38,931 bases of DNA. Source: Deltaproteobacteria bacterium (GTDB lineage Bacteria > Desulfobacterota > GWC2-55-46 > UBA9637 > GWC2-42-11). Shown piece by piece: positions 1 to 8,340 of this stretch. Under the pieces are notes generated by a model. That model searched no databases. It was not told the DNA's origin and worked only from the letters and a program-made list of their open reading frames with translations. The position numbers were made by a program, and so were the translations under genes. The DNA lies in the NCBI GenBank assembly GCA_016223005.1, contig JACRPW010000013.1, positions 1,337 through 40,267 of the forward strand, given 5' to 3'. Position 1 is the stretch's first letter. The number at the start of each line of letters is the position of its first letter.

Positions 1-374
1 TAGTCAAGAAAGGATATAATGTAATTCTGGATATAGATGTTCAGGGGGCAAAACAGGTAAAAGACAGAAGTCAGAAGAAAAGCCGGGTCTTTATATTCAT
101 ATTACCGCCTTCTATGCAGGTGTGCAAAGAGCGGTTAAAGAATAGGGGTAAGGATAACAAAGAAACCATTGAAAAACGGATTCAAAATGCAAAGACAGAA
201 ATAAAAGAATCTGTATGGTATGATTATACAATTATAAACGATGACATCATTACTGCCTTTGATATACTTAAATCTATTATTACTGCAGAAAAAAGCAAAC
301 ATGGGCATATGTTTGAACGGGTTAAAGAACTTTATCATTTCATTAAATCGGAGGTAATAAAATGGCAAGGGTAA
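1..374 (+). CDS. gmk: guanylate kinase, C-terminal part (5' end outside window)
   Basis: Guanylate kinase phosphorylates GMP to GDP with ATP in the cytoplasm. The reading frame is open from base 3 and begins inside the conserved segment [13 protein letters not shown], followed by the FILPPSMQ segment and the C-terminal lid and helix region typical of Gmk ([23 protein letters not shown]). Only about 123 C-terminal residues are present; the P-loop lies before the window. The stop overlaps the start of rpoZ by 13 bases, the usual gmk-rpoZ arrangement, which implies one transcript. A short stretch near 59-85 has a weak 7-nt period (AGACAGA AGTCAGA AGAAAAG). Confidence 0.95.
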   Translation, partial: VKKGYNVILDIDVQGAKQVKDRSQKKSRVFIFILPPSMQVCKERLKNRGKDNKETIEKRIQNAKTEIKESVWYDYTIINDDIITAFDILKSIITAEKSKHGHMFERVKELYHFIKSEVIKWQG

Positions 375-547
375 CTATTGAAGATTGTTTAAGCAAAGTA
401 GAGAATAGATTTGTCCTTGTCCTCATGTCTTCAAAGAGGGCAAAGCAGCTACACAAGGGGAATAAACCCTTAATTGATTCAAGGGATAATAAACTTGTTG
501 TAACAGCGCTGAGGGAAATTGCCTCTAAAAAGATAAAAATCAGGTAA
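362..547 (+). CDS. rpoZ: DNA-directed RNA polymerase omega subunit
   Basis: This 61-residue protein matches the RNA polymerase omega subunit, which binds the beta' C-terminus and assists assembly of core polymerase. It starts [17 protein letters not shown] and carries the conserved core RAKQLHKG and the [10 protein letters not shown] helix. The ATG at 362 sits 13 bases inside the end of gmk, and GGAGG upstream at about 349-353 is a good ribosome binding site. In many bacteria omega also mediates the ppGpp response, which fits the (p)ppGpp enzyme gene directly downstream. Confidence 0.95.
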   Translation: MARVTIEDCLSKVENRFVLVLMSSKRAKQLHKGNKPLIDSRDNKLVVTALREIASKKIKIR

Positions 548-556
548 TATTTTTTT

Positions 557-574
557 GCAGGGCTAAAGCCCTGC
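557..574. repeat. perfect 8-bp hairpin in rpoZ-rel spacer
   Basis: GCAGGGCT and AGCCCTGC pair perfectly across a 2-nt loop in the 111-bp spacer after rpoZ. The T-run lies before the hairpin on the plus strand, so it is not a standard intrinsic terminator for rpoZ. It looks more like a small REP-type palindrome. Confidence 0.5.
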
Positions 575-658
575 CCTACAGCATTTTCATCATGCATTTT
601 CTGGGTTAAAAATCCACCCCCTGTTGCAAATTCCTTTCAATTGGGTTAGATTATAAGA

Positions 659-2815
659 ATGGAAAGAGCGGAAGATATCCTTGAAAGGATTGCATCTTAT
701 AATCCCTCTGCTGACCTTGAAATCGTAAAGAAGGCATATATATTTTCTGCAAAGGTACATCAGGGACAGGTTAGAATTTCTGGTGAGCCATATATGGATC
801 ACCCGATAGAGGTAGCCTCTGTCCTTACTCACCTCAAATTGGACCCTCTGGCTATTGCCACAGGTTTTCTCCATGACACTGTTGAAGATACCCATACAAC
901 CATTGAAAAGATAAAAGAGGTCTTTGGCGAAGAGGTTGCCGCACTTGTTGATGGTGTTACAAAAATAAGCAAGATTACATTTAACAGTAAAGAGGAAAAA
1001 CAGGCAGAAAATTTCAGAAAGATGATTATTGCCATGTCAAAGGATATAAGGATAATCCTTATAAAACTTGCTGACAGACTGCATAATATGCGCACACTGC
1101 ACGCATTACCTCCTGACAGGCAGATTAAAATAGCACAGGAAACCCTTGATATATACGCCCCTCTGGCAAATAGACTGGGAATAGGATGGATAAAAACTGA
1201 ACTGGAAGACCTTGCCCTTCGGCACATAAATACCGAAAAATATAAAGAGATTGAGGCAAAACTGGCAAAAGGGAAGATAGAGAGAGAACACTATATTAAA
1301 GAGGTAATAGATATACTTGAAAAGACCATTAAAGGGCATGGGCTGGAAGCAGATATAACAGGCAGACAAAAGCACACCTACAGCATCTTAAGAAAAATGG
1401 AAAATGATGGGGTGGATATTGAGCATATATTTGATATTATTGCGTTCAGGATTGTTGTTGGTTCAATAACTGAATGTTATCATGCCCTTGGGATAATCCA
1501 CAATTTATGGAAACCTGTCCCGGGAAGGATTAAGGATTTTATAGCAATCCCAAAACCCAATATGTACCAATCTCTTCATACAACTGTGGTAGGACCCCGC
1601 GGTGACAGGATAGAGATTCAGATACGCACCCATGAGATGCATAAGATAGCAGAATACGGTATAGCAGCCCACTGGAGATACAAAGAGGGGAGGTCTATCC
1701 CTGACAAGGATGATAAGAGGTTTGCATGGTTAAGACAGTTAATGGAATGGCAGAAGGAATTAAAAGACCCTGCAGAATTTATGGAAACAGTAAGGGTTGA
1801 TCTGTTTCAGGATGAGGTTTTTGTGTTCACGCCTAAGGGTGATGTTAAAGAATTCCCAAAAGACGCAACCCCTGTTGATTTTGCATACAGCGTCCACACT
1901 GACATCGGGCATAGGTGTAGTGCTGCAAAGGTAAACGGCAGACTTGTACCTCTTAAATCTACACTGAAAAATGGCGATGTGGTAGAGATTATTACATCTT
2001 CTAATCATAACCCAAGCAAAGACTGGCTAAAGTTTGTTGTAACATCAAAGGCAAAAACCAATATAAGACAGTGGATAAAGATAGAAGAAAGGGGAAAGAG
2101 TATTGCACTTGGGAAGGAGATGTGTGAAAAGGAATTTAAGAAATATGAACTGGACATTAACAGGATGCTGAAGGATGGAACACTGGAAGATACTGCAAAG
2201 ACTCACTTTAATATGAATGATGCAAATGGTCTCCTTGCAGGTATTGGTTATGGAAAGATTTCCGCAATCCAGATTCTTGGAAAGATACTGCCGTCCGAGA
2301 GATTGAAACCCGAAACTGAAAAAGGCATTTCAAAATTCAAAAAGGTTTTACAAAGAATCAGAAAACCTGCATCAGGAGATGGTATAATTATAAAGGGTAT
2401 AGATAATGTTATGATAAGATTTGCAAAGTGCTGCAATCCACTTCCGGGCGATAAGATTATTGGTTTTGTAAGCAGAGGCAGAGGTGTTACAATACATGCA
2501 CGGCTCTGTCCAAATGTCATGGATACAGACCCTGAACGACGGATTGAGGCAGATTGGGGAAAGGGTCCCAATGTATCCCGTCCTGCAAGGATAACCGTAG
2601 TGTGTCATGATACAAAAGGTGTGCTTGCTGATATGAGTGCTGTAATAGCAGAAAAAGAGGCAAATATATCTAGTGCAGATGTAAATACAACACCGGATAA
2701 AAAGGCAATTTGCACATTTGAGATTCAGGTAAATGACCTTGAACATCTCAATAATGTAATAAAGTCTTTACAGCAGATAAAAAAGGTTATAAAGGTTCAA
2801 AGGGTAATATCATAG
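659..2815 (+). CDS. rel: bifunctional (p)ppGpp synthetase/hydrolase (Rel/SpoT)
   Basis: This 718-residue protein makes and degrades the stringent-response alarmone (p)ppGpp. The N-terminal HD hydrolase domain keeps the catalytic HDTVEDT motif (about residues 72-78), so hydrolysis should be active. The synthetase domain has GRIKDFIA at about 289-296; the R-x-K-D form is the one found in bifunctional Rel/SpoT enzymes rather than the ExDD form of monofunctional RelA. A TGS domain begins near 384 (DEVFVFTPKGDV), and a C-terminal ACT domain runs from about 640 (ARITVVCHDTKGVLADMS). Length and domain order are normal. No strong ribosome binding site precedes the ATG, but the N-terminus MERAEDILERIASYNP aligns with the usual family start. 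It lies in the conserved order gmk-rpoZ-rel-ridA. Confidence 0.95.
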   Translation: MERAEDILERIASYNPSADLEIVKKAYIFSAKVHQGQVRISGEPYMDHPIEVASVLTHLKLDPLAIATGFLHDTVEDTHTTIEKIKEVFGEEVAALVDGVTKISKITFNSKEEKQAENFRKMIIAMSKDIRIILIKLADRLHNMRTLHALPPDRQIKIAQETLDIYAPLANRLGIGWIKTELEDLALRHINTEKYKEIEAKLAKGKIEREHYIKEVIDILEKTIKGHGLEADITGRQKHTYSILRKMENDGVDIEHIFDIIAFRIVVGSITECYHALGIIHNLWKPVPGRIKDFIAIPKPNMYQSLHTTVVGPRGDRIEIQIRTHEMHKIAEYGIAAHWRYKEGRSIPDKDDKRFAWLRQLMEWQKELKDPAEFMETVRVDLFQDEVFVFTPKGDVKEFPKDATPVDFAYSVHTDIGHRCSAAKVNGRLVPLKSTLKNGDVVEIITSSNHNPSKDWLKFVVTSKAKTNIRQWIKIEERGKSIALGKEMCEKEFKKYELDINRMLKDGTLEDTAKTHFNMNDANGLLAGIGYGKISAIQILGKILPSERLKPETEKGISKFKKVLQRIRKPASGDGIIIKGIDNVMIRFAKCCNPLPGDKIIGFVSRGRGVTIHARLCPNVMDTDPERRIEADWGKGPNVSRPARITVVCHDTKGVLADMSAVIAEKEANISSADVNTTPDKKAICTFEIQVNDLEHLNNVIKSLQQIKKVIKVQRVIS

Positions 2816-2885
2816 AGGCAGAGGGTCAAAGGGTCTATAAACAGCGCCCGTTATTATTCCCCTTTGTGAACCCATCAGAGATATT

Positions 2886-3272
2886 ATGAAGAAAATAATA
2901 AGGACAGACAATGCACCAGCGGCAATAGGACCATATTCTCAGGGAGTAATTGCCAATGGTTTCATATTTTTATCAGGACAGATCCCTATTGACCATGAAA
3001 GCGGAGAGGTTTTTAAGGGTACCATTGCTGAACAGACAAGGCTTGTATTAAGGAATATTGAGGCAATCCTGAACGCAGGCAATTCATCTCTGGGAGATGT
3101 TGTAAAGACAACAGTTTACATTACAGATATAAACAGATTTTCTGAGATGAATAGTGTATATGGGGAGTTTTTTAAAGAGCCTTATCCAGCAAGGGCAACT
3201 ATTGAGGTAAGTAAACTGCCAAAAGGGGTGGATGTAGAGATAGATGTGATAGCAGTAAACAGTGAGCAGTAA
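2886..3272 (+). CDS. ridA: RidA family reactive intermediate deaminase
   Basis: This 128-residue Rid/YjgF/UK114 protein hydrolyses reactive enamine/imine intermediates released by PLP enzymes. The family signature is clear: PYSQGV near the N-terminus, FLSGQIP, and the C-terminal block YPARATIEVSKLPKGVDVEI containing the conserved arginine. It follows rel by 70 bp. The last codons (VNSEQ-stop) are made of 7-nt repeat units (see the array at 3251-3322), so the C-terminus and stop codon are supplied by a repeat. Confidence 0.93.
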   Translation: MKKIIRTDNAPAAIGPYSQGVIANGFIFLSGQIPIDHESGEVFKGTIAEQTRLVLRNIEAILNAGNSSLGDVVKTTVYITDINRFSEMNSVYGEFFKEPYPARATIEVSKLPKGVDVEIDVIAVNSEQ

Positions 3273-3322
3273 GCAGTGAACTGTTTTAAACTGCTTACCG
3301 CTAACAGCTCACTGCTCACTGT
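3251..3322. repeat. heptamer array with inverted halves at the end of ridA
   Basis: From 3251 the sequence steps in 7-nt units (AGCAGTA AACAGTG AGCAGTA AGCAGTG). After a short A/T spacer it continues as degenerate reverse-complement units (CTGCTTA CCGCTAA CAGCTCA CTGCTCA) to about 3322. The halves can pair as a long imperfect hairpin between the convergent ridA and rpmB, so the array may also act as a bidirectional terminator-like structure. It contains the ridA stop codon at 3270-3272. Confidence 0.8.
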
Positions 3323-3326
3323 ATTT

Positions 3327-3518
3327 TCAGGCTGCCTTTTGGATATTACCAGACCTAACGCATCTGGTGCATACTCGCATCCTTTTACCCTTGCCATTAT
3401 GCAAAACCTTTATAGTTTGCAGGTTAGGGTTCCATCGCTTCCTTGTCTTATTGTTAGCGTGGCTTACATTATGTCCAAAGACAGGACCCTTGCCGCATAT
3501 CTCGCAGACCATTGCCAT
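3327..3518 (-). CDS. rpmB: 50S ribosomal protein L28, zinc-binding (C+) form
   Basis: This 63-residue protein is ribosomal protein bL28. It starts [27 protein letters not shown], with the conserved GN(N)VSHANN-type loop. It carries two CxxC pairs, CEIC near the N-terminus and CTRC near the C-terminus, that would bind zinc, i.e. the C+ form rather than the zinc-free form made in zinc limitation. GGAGGGAG eight bases upstream of the ATG is a strong ribosome binding site. It is convergent with ridA. Confidence 0.95.
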   Translation of the reverse strand: MAMVCEICGKGPVFGHNVSHANNKTRKRWNPNLQTIKVLHNGKGKRMRVCTRCVRSGNIQKAA

Positions 3519-3565
3519 AGTTATACTCCCTCCTCTCTTAAAATGAGGGTTGATGCTAACAGCAA

Positions 3566-3594
3566 ATTATAAAATTTGCAAGGGAATTTTGACA
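3566..3594 (-). promoter_or_regulatory. possible sigma-70 promoter for rpmB
   Basis: On the minus strand a perfect -10 TATAAT (3566-3571) lies 17 bp downstream of TGTCAA (3589-3594), a weak -35. It sits about 50 bp upstream of the rpmB start. Confidence 0.35.
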
Positions 3595-3620
3595 CCCAAA
3601 AATAGACATTGATTTTTGGG
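3595..3620. repeat. AT-rich palindrome, copy 1 of a dispersed element
   Basis: CCCAAAAAT (3595-3603) and ATTTTTGGG (3612-3620) form a 9-bp stem around an 8-nt loop. An 18-nt stretch of this element recurs exactly at 6576-6593, and a 16-nt stretch recurs inverted at 7058-7073. All copies are intergenic. Confidence 0.6.
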
Positions 3621-3673
3621 GACAGGAACTTTTGACAAGGCAACGCAGCGCAGTATGTGAGGTATTACAGGAT

Positions 3674-5551
3674 ATGCTGATAAGGGATAAAGCAAAAGAC
3701 CTTCCTGTAAAATCAGGTGTCTACCTTATGAAGGATAAGGAAGGCAAGGTATTGTATATTGGCAAGGCAAAAAACATTAGGGCAAGGGTTGGTTCGTATT
3801 TTCGTGAGACATCTGACAATAGATATATTGTAAAATTCCTTATATCAAAGGCTGCAGATATTGAATATATTGTTACTGCAAATGAGAAAGAGGCTATAAT
3901 CCTTGAAGATAATCTTCTTAAAAAATATAAACCCCGCTATAATATAAGATTAAAAGATGACAAGACCTATGCCAGCATTAAGATTACTGTTCAGGATAAG
4001 TTCCCGAGGATTATTGTAACTCGGCAGATAAAAAAAGACAGCAGCCGTTCCCCGCTTAATGCCTGCGGGGACAAGTATTTTGGACCTTATACCTCTGCCA
4101 GCAAGGTTAGAGTTACCCTGCGGCTGTTAAGAAAAATCTTTCCAATCCGCACCTGTTCAGACGCTGTAATGTCTTCCAGAAAAAGACCATGCATAGATTA
4201 TCAGATTAAAAGATGTCTTGCCCCGTGTACAGGTATTGCAGCAGAAAAAGATTACAGAAACGCAGTCAATGGTATTGTCATGTTTTTGGAAGGCAGAAAC
4301 AAGGAACTCATAGAATCGCTGAGGCGGCAAATGAAAGAGGCATCTATTAGATGTGAATTTGAAAGGGCAGCGGTATTAAGGGACCAGATAATGGCTGTTC
4401 TGGCAACACTGGAGAAACAGAGGGCAGCCCTAAACAGACCAATTGACGCAGATACCTTTGGTGTTGCCAGAAAAGACAGGGATATACTCATAGGTGTCTT
4501 TAATGTAAGAGAAGGCAGGGTGTATAATAGTTCAGAATATATTTTCAAGGATACTGTCCTGCCTGTGGATGAAGTAGTTTCATCTTTTATTACACAATAT
4601 TACAGCATGGACAGGTATATACCTGATAGGATAATTTTATCTACTGCCCCGACCGAATCCCAATCAATCAGGGACTGGCTTGAAGACAAGAAGGGTAAAA
4701 AGATAAAGATTATTGTGCCTAAAAAGGGGGACAACCTTAATCTTCTAAAGATGGCAGAGACAAATGCCATTGAATCTCTGGATAAACGGCAAAGGGCAGA
4801 GGTAATTGCAGAGGAATCTGTGTTAAAAACCATTAAGGACAGGTTCAGATTAAAAAATATCCCTGAAAGGATTGAGGCGTTTGATATATCCAATTTAAGC
4901 GGTAAACTTGCAGTTGGTGCAATGGTATCATTCAAAAAAGGTAAGGCATGCAAAGAAGATTACAGGCTCTTCAGAATAAGGTGCATGGATGAGCCAAATG
5001 ACTATGCTATGATGGAAGAGGTATTATCCAGAAGATATAAAAAAGATGAAGTAAAACTCCCTCTCCCTAACCTTATAGTTATGGACGGCGGGAAGGGGCA
5101 ATTAAACATTTGTAAAAATGTCCTTGACAAACTTGGCTTAAAAGATATTGATTGCATTGCCCTTGCAAAGGATAGAGAAAAGACAGCAGCAGAGAAGGCA
5201 TATCTTCCAAATGCTAAAGACCCTGTAATCTTGAAGCAGGGCTCATCCACTACCCTGTTTTTAAGGATGATAAGGGATGAGGTTCACAGATTTGCAATAA
5301 AATATCACAAAAAACTGCGGAAAAAACAGATAGGTTCAATTCTGGAAACCATTAGAGGGATTGGTAAAAAAAAGGCGAAGGACCTGCTTCTATACTTTGG
5401 CAGTATTGACAGGATAAGAACTGCTGCCGTAGAAGAGATAATAAAGATAAATGGTATAACAGGGCAGTTGGCAGAAGAAATAAAAAAGAAATTGGCAGAG
5501 ACAGACCCGATTTGGTTTTCTAAATCGGGATTTGAGACAGATGAGAAATAG
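3674..5551 (+). CDS. uvrC: excinuclease ABC subunit C
   Basis: UvrC makes the dual incisions in nucleotide excision repair within the UvrABC system. The N-terminal GIY-YIG nuclease domain is evident (SGVYLMKD, VLYIGKAKN), followed by a UVR motif (about 200-235, FERAAVLRDQ) for UvrB contact. The C-terminal RNase H-like nuclease domain (ERIEAFDISN, LIVMDGGKGQL) and a helix-hairpin-helix pair (IRGIGKKKAKDLL, INGITGQLAEEI) complete the protein. I chose ATG 3674 because MLIRDKAKDLPVKSGVYLM matches the normal UvrC N-terminus. An upstream TTG at 3632 would add 14 atypical residues, and its TTGACA looks more like a -35 box (TATGTG 16 bp downstream). Length about 625 residues is normal. Confidence 0.93.
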   Translation: MLIRDKAKDLPVKSGVYLMKDKEGKVLYIGKAKNIRARVGSYFRETSDNRYIVKFLISKAADIEYIVTANEKEAIILEDNLLKKYKPRYNIRLKDDKTYASIKITVQDKFPRIIVTRQIKKDSSRSPLNACGDKYFGPYTSASKVRVTLRLLRKIFPIRTCSDAVMSSRKRPCIDYQIKRCLAPCTGIAAEKDYRNAVNGIVMFLEGRNKELIESLRRQMKEASIRCEFERAAVLRDQIMAVLATLEKQRAALNRPIDADTFGVARKDRDILIGVFNVREGRVYNSSEYIFKDTVLPVDEVVSSFITQYYSMDRYIPDRIILSTAPTESQSIRDWLEDKKGKKIKIIVPKKGDNLNLLKMAETNAIESLDKRQRAEVIAEESVLKTIKDRFRLKNIPERIEAFDISNLSGKLAVGAMVSFKKGKACKEDYRLFRIRCMDEPNDYAMMEEVLSRRYKKDEVKLPLPNLIVMDGGKGQLNICKNVLDKLGLKDIDCIALAKDREKTAAEKAYLPNAKDPVILKQGSSTTLFLRMIRDEVHRFAIKYHKKLRKKQIGSILETIRGIGKKKAKDLLLYFGSIDRIRTAAVEEIIKINGITGQLAEEIKKKLAETDPIWFSKSGFETDEK

Positions 5552-5555
5552 AGAA

Positions 5556-6455
5556 ATGGAAAGGTTTATTGTTTTTTTAAATAACTCTTTTGTCCCTGCC
5601 TCAAAGGCTAATGTGAGTATATTTGACAGGGGTATCCTTTATGGCGATGGTCTGTTTGAGACCATACGGGCATACAAAGGAAGGGTTTTTGCCCTTGAAC
5701 AGCACCTTAAAAGACTCTCTCTCGGGGCAAAGGTTTTGAGGATACCCTTAATACATGCCTCTATTCTAAAGACAAATGTTTGCCAGAATATAATACAGCA
5801 ACTCCTTGAATTAAATAATCTGCATGATGAGGACAGTTACATCAGGATAACACTAACCAGAGGTGTTGACTACGGCGGTTTAATGCCGAGAAATAACATC
5901 AAACCTACAATGATAATTGTTGCAAAACCTATTGCATCAAATATACAAAAAAAACAGAAGGCAGGTATAGGGGCAATAACAGTTGATTTTTCCAGGGCAT
6001 ATTCCAAAATATCTTTAGTTAAATCGTTAAACTTTTTGGATAATGTTATAGGCTCTATGAAGGCAATGGCTAATGGGGCAGATGAGGCAATATTCTTAAG
6101 TCCTGATAGAGAGGTTCTTGAGGGCACAACTTCAAATGTATTTATTGTTAAGGATGGTATAATAAAGACCCCTCCTATAAAATCTGGAATCCTGACAGGG
6201 ATAACAAGGGGATTTATAATAGATATATCTGAAAACATGGGTATACGGGTTAAAGAGACCACTATTAAGACATTGGATGTAATAAAATCTGATGAGGCAT
6301 TTATTACAAATTCAATCATTGAAGTAGTTCCTTTGATAAGGCTGAATAAAAAGAGCATAGGTAGGGAAAGACCGGGAAAAATAACAAGACTCCTGCAAAT
6401 GGAGTACAATAAACAGGTGAAACCCACACGAGCCTTGGCTCACAAAGGGGCATGA
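5556..6455 (+). CDS. class IV PLP aminotransferase (aminodeoxychorismate lyase / D-amino acid or branched-chain aminotransferase-like)
   Basis: This protein of about 299 residues belongs to fold-type IV PLP enzymes. Seen in the sequence: the N-terminal SIFDRGILYGDGLFETIR block, the catalytic lysine in VKSLNFLDNV, and the phosphate-binding EGTTSNVF loop. The last motif resembles aminodeoxychorismate lyase (PabC, folate synthesis) and D-amino acid transaminase more than classic IlvE, so PabC is my first guess, but substrate cannot be decided from motifs. ATG 5556 lies 4 bp after the uvrC stop; in-frame TTG 5532 and ATG 5541 are alternatives that would overlap uvrC. Translation is probably coupled to uvrC. 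Confidence 0.85.
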   Translation: MERFIVFLNNSFVPASKANVSIFDRGILYGDGLFETIRAYKGRVFALEQHLKRLSLGAKVLRIPLIHASILKTNVCQNIIQQLLELNNLHDEDSYIRITLTRGVDYGGLMPRNNIKPTMIIVAKPIASNIQKKQKAGIGAITVDFSRAYSKISLVKSLNFLDNVIGSMKAMANGADEAIFLSPDREVLEGTTSNVFIVKDGIIKTPPIKSGILTGITRGFIIDISENMGIRVKETTIKTLDVIKSDEAFITNSIIEVVPLIRLNKKSIGRERPGKITRLLQMEYNKQVKPTRALAHKGA

Positions 6456-6494
6456 AAATTTAACTATGACACAAAGAAAAGGAAGAGACATTTC

Positions 6495-6574
6495 AATAGA
6501 AATATCTAAATAGAAAATTTAAAATTAAAACGAAATAGTTTTACTTTTTCATTGCTTGTTTAGATATTTCTATT
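6495..6574. repeat. 16-bp perfect inverted repeat with 48-nt loop
   Basis: AATAGAAATATCTAAA (6495-6510) is the exact reverse complement of 6559-6574. The loop is AT-rich. The right arm runs directly into copy 2 of the dispersed AT-rich palindrome. The structure could end transcription from the aminotransferase gene or be a small MITE-like element. Within the 224-bp gap 6456-6679 I otherwise see only the promoter at 6598. Confidence 0.6.
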
Positions 6575-6575
6575 T

Positions 6576-6593
6576 AGACATTGATTTTTGGGG
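6576..6593. repeat. dispersed AT-rich palindrome, copy 2 (half)
   Basis: AGACATTGATTTTTGGGG is identical over 18 nt to 3604-3621. The left arm of the palindrome is missing here. Confidence 0.55.
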
Positions 6594-6597
6594 AAAC

Positions 6598-6626
6598 TTG
6601 CACAATAGTTGTGAATGTGGTAATAA
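6598..6626 (+). promoter_or_regulatory. probable sigma-70 promoter for the small lipoprotein
   Basis: TTGCAC (6598-6603) and TAATAA (6621-6626) are separated by 17 bp, about 50 bp upstream of the 6680 start. Confidence 0.5.
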
Positions 6627-6679
6627 TAAATTAGCTTTAAGGCAGTAATAATCTCTTTAACATAGGAGGGTTAATTAAA

Positions 6680-7033
6680 ATGAAAAAAAACTATGCAGTG
6701 CTCATTATCCTTTTCATCGCACTATCGGGTTGTGCAACAATTGAAAAAAGGACAGAAGGGACAAGGATAGACAAATATATGGTTGAGAGCATCAAACCGG
6801 GTGCGACAACCAGAAAGGCAATGCTAGAGATATTCGGCAGTCCTTCAATGGTAAATAAAAAGGATGACGGGAGTGAAGAGTTTATTTATAAATATGTAGA
6901 GAAAAAGGTTAAGGTCTATGTTCAGGGTTTTATAGTAGATGAAAAGAATGCGCCAACCACATATACAACTCTGGAGATAATAGTCAAGGACGATATTATA
7001 ACGGGCTACAGATTTGTAAAGTCATCGGAGTAA
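6680..7033 (+). CDS. small lipoprotein, SmpA/OmlA (BamE-like) fold candidate
   Basis: This 117-residue protein has a lipoprotein signal peptide: a KK start, a hydrophobic stretch and the lipobox LSGC with cysteine at about residue 18. The mature part contains IKPGATTRKAMLEIFGSPS, the helix-turn motif of SmpA/OmlA/BamE-type domains (two helices followed by a three-stranded sheet). Such proteins are periplasm-facing outer-membrane lipoproteins, BamE being part of the beta-barrel assembly machine, but this one need not be BamE itself. AGGAGGG 12 bp upstream of the ATG is a strong ribosome binding site. It appears monocistronic with its own promoter at 6598. Confidence 0.75.
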   Translation: MKKNYAVLIILFIALSGCATIEKRTEGTRIDKYMVESIKPGATTRKAMLEIFGSPSMVNKKDDGSEEFIYKYVEKKVKVYVQGFIVDEKNAPTTYTTLEIIVKDDIITGYRFVKSSE

Positions 7034-7057
7034 GTCTATAGCAAACCATTTCCGTAA

Positions 7058-7073
7058 AATGTCTATTTTTGGG
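7058..7073. repeat. dispersed AT-rich palindrome, copy 3 (inverted)
   Basis: AATGTCTATTTTTGGG is the exact reverse complement of 3595-3610. It lies between the convergent lipoprotein gene and the Trm112-like gene. Confidence 0.5.
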
Positions 7074-7159
7074 CATTTTTAAAATTGATTTTTCATACTT
7101 GTTTTTTTGAGCGCAGCAGTTGCAGCAACAACGCAGCAACTAAGTTTTTTACTAAGCCG

Positions 7160-7327
7160 TCATATCTTTACTGCCTCATCTATCAGCATCACCGGAATAT
7201 CATCCTTTATAGGATACATGAGTCTGCATGTGTCGCAGATAAGTCCGTCCCCTTTTTCTGTAAGTTTTATATCTCCCTTGCATTTCGGACATGCAAGTAT
7301 GTCCAGAAGTTCCTTATCAATTGCCAT
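7160..7327 (-). CDS. Trm112-like zinc-ribbon protein (YcaR/UPF0434 family)
   Basis: This 55-residue ORF begins MAIDKELLDILACPKCKGD and continues with CDTC, MYPIKDDIPVML and IDEA, the signature of the bacterial Trm112/YcaR (UPF0434) family. The CPKC and CDTC pairs would bind one zinc. Eukaryotic Trm112 activates methyltransferases; the bacterial role is unsettled, and YcaR is often encoded beside lipid A genes such as lpxK. Here it ends an LPS-type gene cluster, consistent with that association. GGAGG 5 bases before the ATG is a clear ribosome binding site. Confidence 0.88.
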   Translation of the reverse strand: MAIDKELLDILACPKCKGDIKLTEKGDGLICDTCRLMYPIKDDIPVMLIDEAVKI

Positions 7328-7347
7328 TGTACACCTCCAATAAATAT

Positions 7348-7382
7348 AGTCAAAAGTCTTCAGCCAGAAGTCATTTGACTGT
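7348..7382. repeat. heptamer array at the end of the flippase-like gene
   Basis: Degenerate 7-nt units AGTCAAA AGTCTTC AGCCAGA AGTCATT TGACTGT. The array contains the stop codon (7371-7373) and last codons of the 7371-8330 gene, then fills the spacer before the Trm112-like gene. Confidence 0.6.
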
Positions 7383-8330
7383 GTCTTTTACACTTCCATG
7401 CCTTATATATTCAATACCCCCTCCCAGACCAAGCAAGACCATTATTAAAAAAACAGCAAGTGAGACGCTTAATGCCTGCGCGTCTGTTGCCCCAACCTTT
7501 GTAAAGAGATAAACGAATGCCCCTTCCCTTAAACCAAGTCCTGACACTGAAATAGGGAGCATTGAAATAGTTACTGCAATGGGAACAAAAAGGTAAAAGT
7601 ATCCAAGAGACACACTCATACCAATACCTTTTGATATTAGAAAGGATATTGCAATACCTATCATCTGTATAATGAACGATATAGTAATTGCCCGCAGCAA
7701 AATCAGCGGTTCGTCCTTATAGACCATCACAGCCCGATAGATGGATTCAATCTTTTCATTTATAGCAAAGAGCCTTATCTTGCTTGTTATGGCAAGGGCA
7801 ATATTATGAATGTTTTTATTCCACAAAACAAGACATGACAGAAAAAACACTATTGCAAGGGTTATTATAAAAACAGGGGCATATGTGTCTTTAACATAAC
7901 TATACCCGAAGATAAGTGAAACAGAGGCAATAATCACAAGGGCGAAAAAACCAGTAAACCTGTCCAGAAATACAGATGCAAGGGAATTCCCTCCTCTGCC
8001 TGAAATCTTATAAAGATAGTATGTCTTTACAACATCCCCGCCTATTGCTGTTGGAAGGAATATATTGAAAAACATGCCTATATAATAAAGTGAAACCAGT
8101 TTTTGGAAAGGCATGTCAATCCCTGCCTTTGGTAGAAACAGGGACCAGCGGTATGCAGAGATAACCTGAATAAGCGCATACAAGATAATACTGAATGCAA
8201 ATATCATAAGGTTCATAGAGTACAAAACCGCCATTACACTATTTGCATCCGCCTTTCTGACCAAGAACATAATCAGCATGGCGCTAACTGATATCTTAAG
8301 TATCAGATATATATATTTTTTAATATCCAT
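7371..8330 (-). CDS. lysylphosphatidylglycerol synthase TM-like / YbhN (UPF0104) membrane protein
   Basis: This 319-residue integral membrane protein has about eight hydrophobic segments spread along its length. It has the typical motifs of the LPG_synthase_TM/UPF0104 (AglD/YbhN) family: FNIFLPTAIGGDVVKTYYL, SVFLDRFTG, and the C-terminal LPISVSGLGLREGAFV. Family members are proposed to move lipids or polyprenyl-linked sugars across the membrane. Directly upstream lie a polyprenyl-phosphate GT2 enzyme and an ArnT-like transferase, so a role in flipping the lipid-linked sugar donor is a reasonable inference. It starts 10 bp after the GT2 stop. The last residues come from the 7-nt array at 7348-7382. 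Confidence 0.88.
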   Translation of the reverse strand: MDIKKYIYLILKISVSAMLIMFLVRKADANSVMAVLYSMNLMIFAFSIILYALIQVISAYRWSLFLPKAGIDMPFQKLVSLYYIGMFFNIFLPTAIGGDVVKTYYLYKISGRGGNSLASVFLDRFTGFFALVIIASVSLIFGYSYVKDTYAPVFIITLAIVFFLSCLVLWNKNIHNIALAITSKIRLFAINEKIESIYRAVMVYKDEPLILLRAITISFIIQMIGIAISFLISKGIGMSVSLGYFYLFVPIAVTISMLPISVSGLGLREGAFVYLFTKVGATDAQALSVSLAVFLIMVLLGLGGGIEYIRHGSVKDTVK

Positions 8331-8340
8331 AATTTTGCTG

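Noticed and set aside
557-574. Intrinsic terminator after rpoZ
   Set aside because: The T-run precedes the hairpin instead of following it, on both strands reading outward, so it does not fit a terminator.
3632-3673. TTG start extending uvrC by 14 residues
   Set aside because: The extra residues do not match UvrC N-termini, and the TTGACA there looks like a -35 box; ATG 3674 fits the family.
7085-7378. Plus-strand ORFs of 78 and 97 residues
   Set aside because: They are antisense to the Trm112-like gene, whose zinc-ribbon motifs and ribosome binding site are clear.
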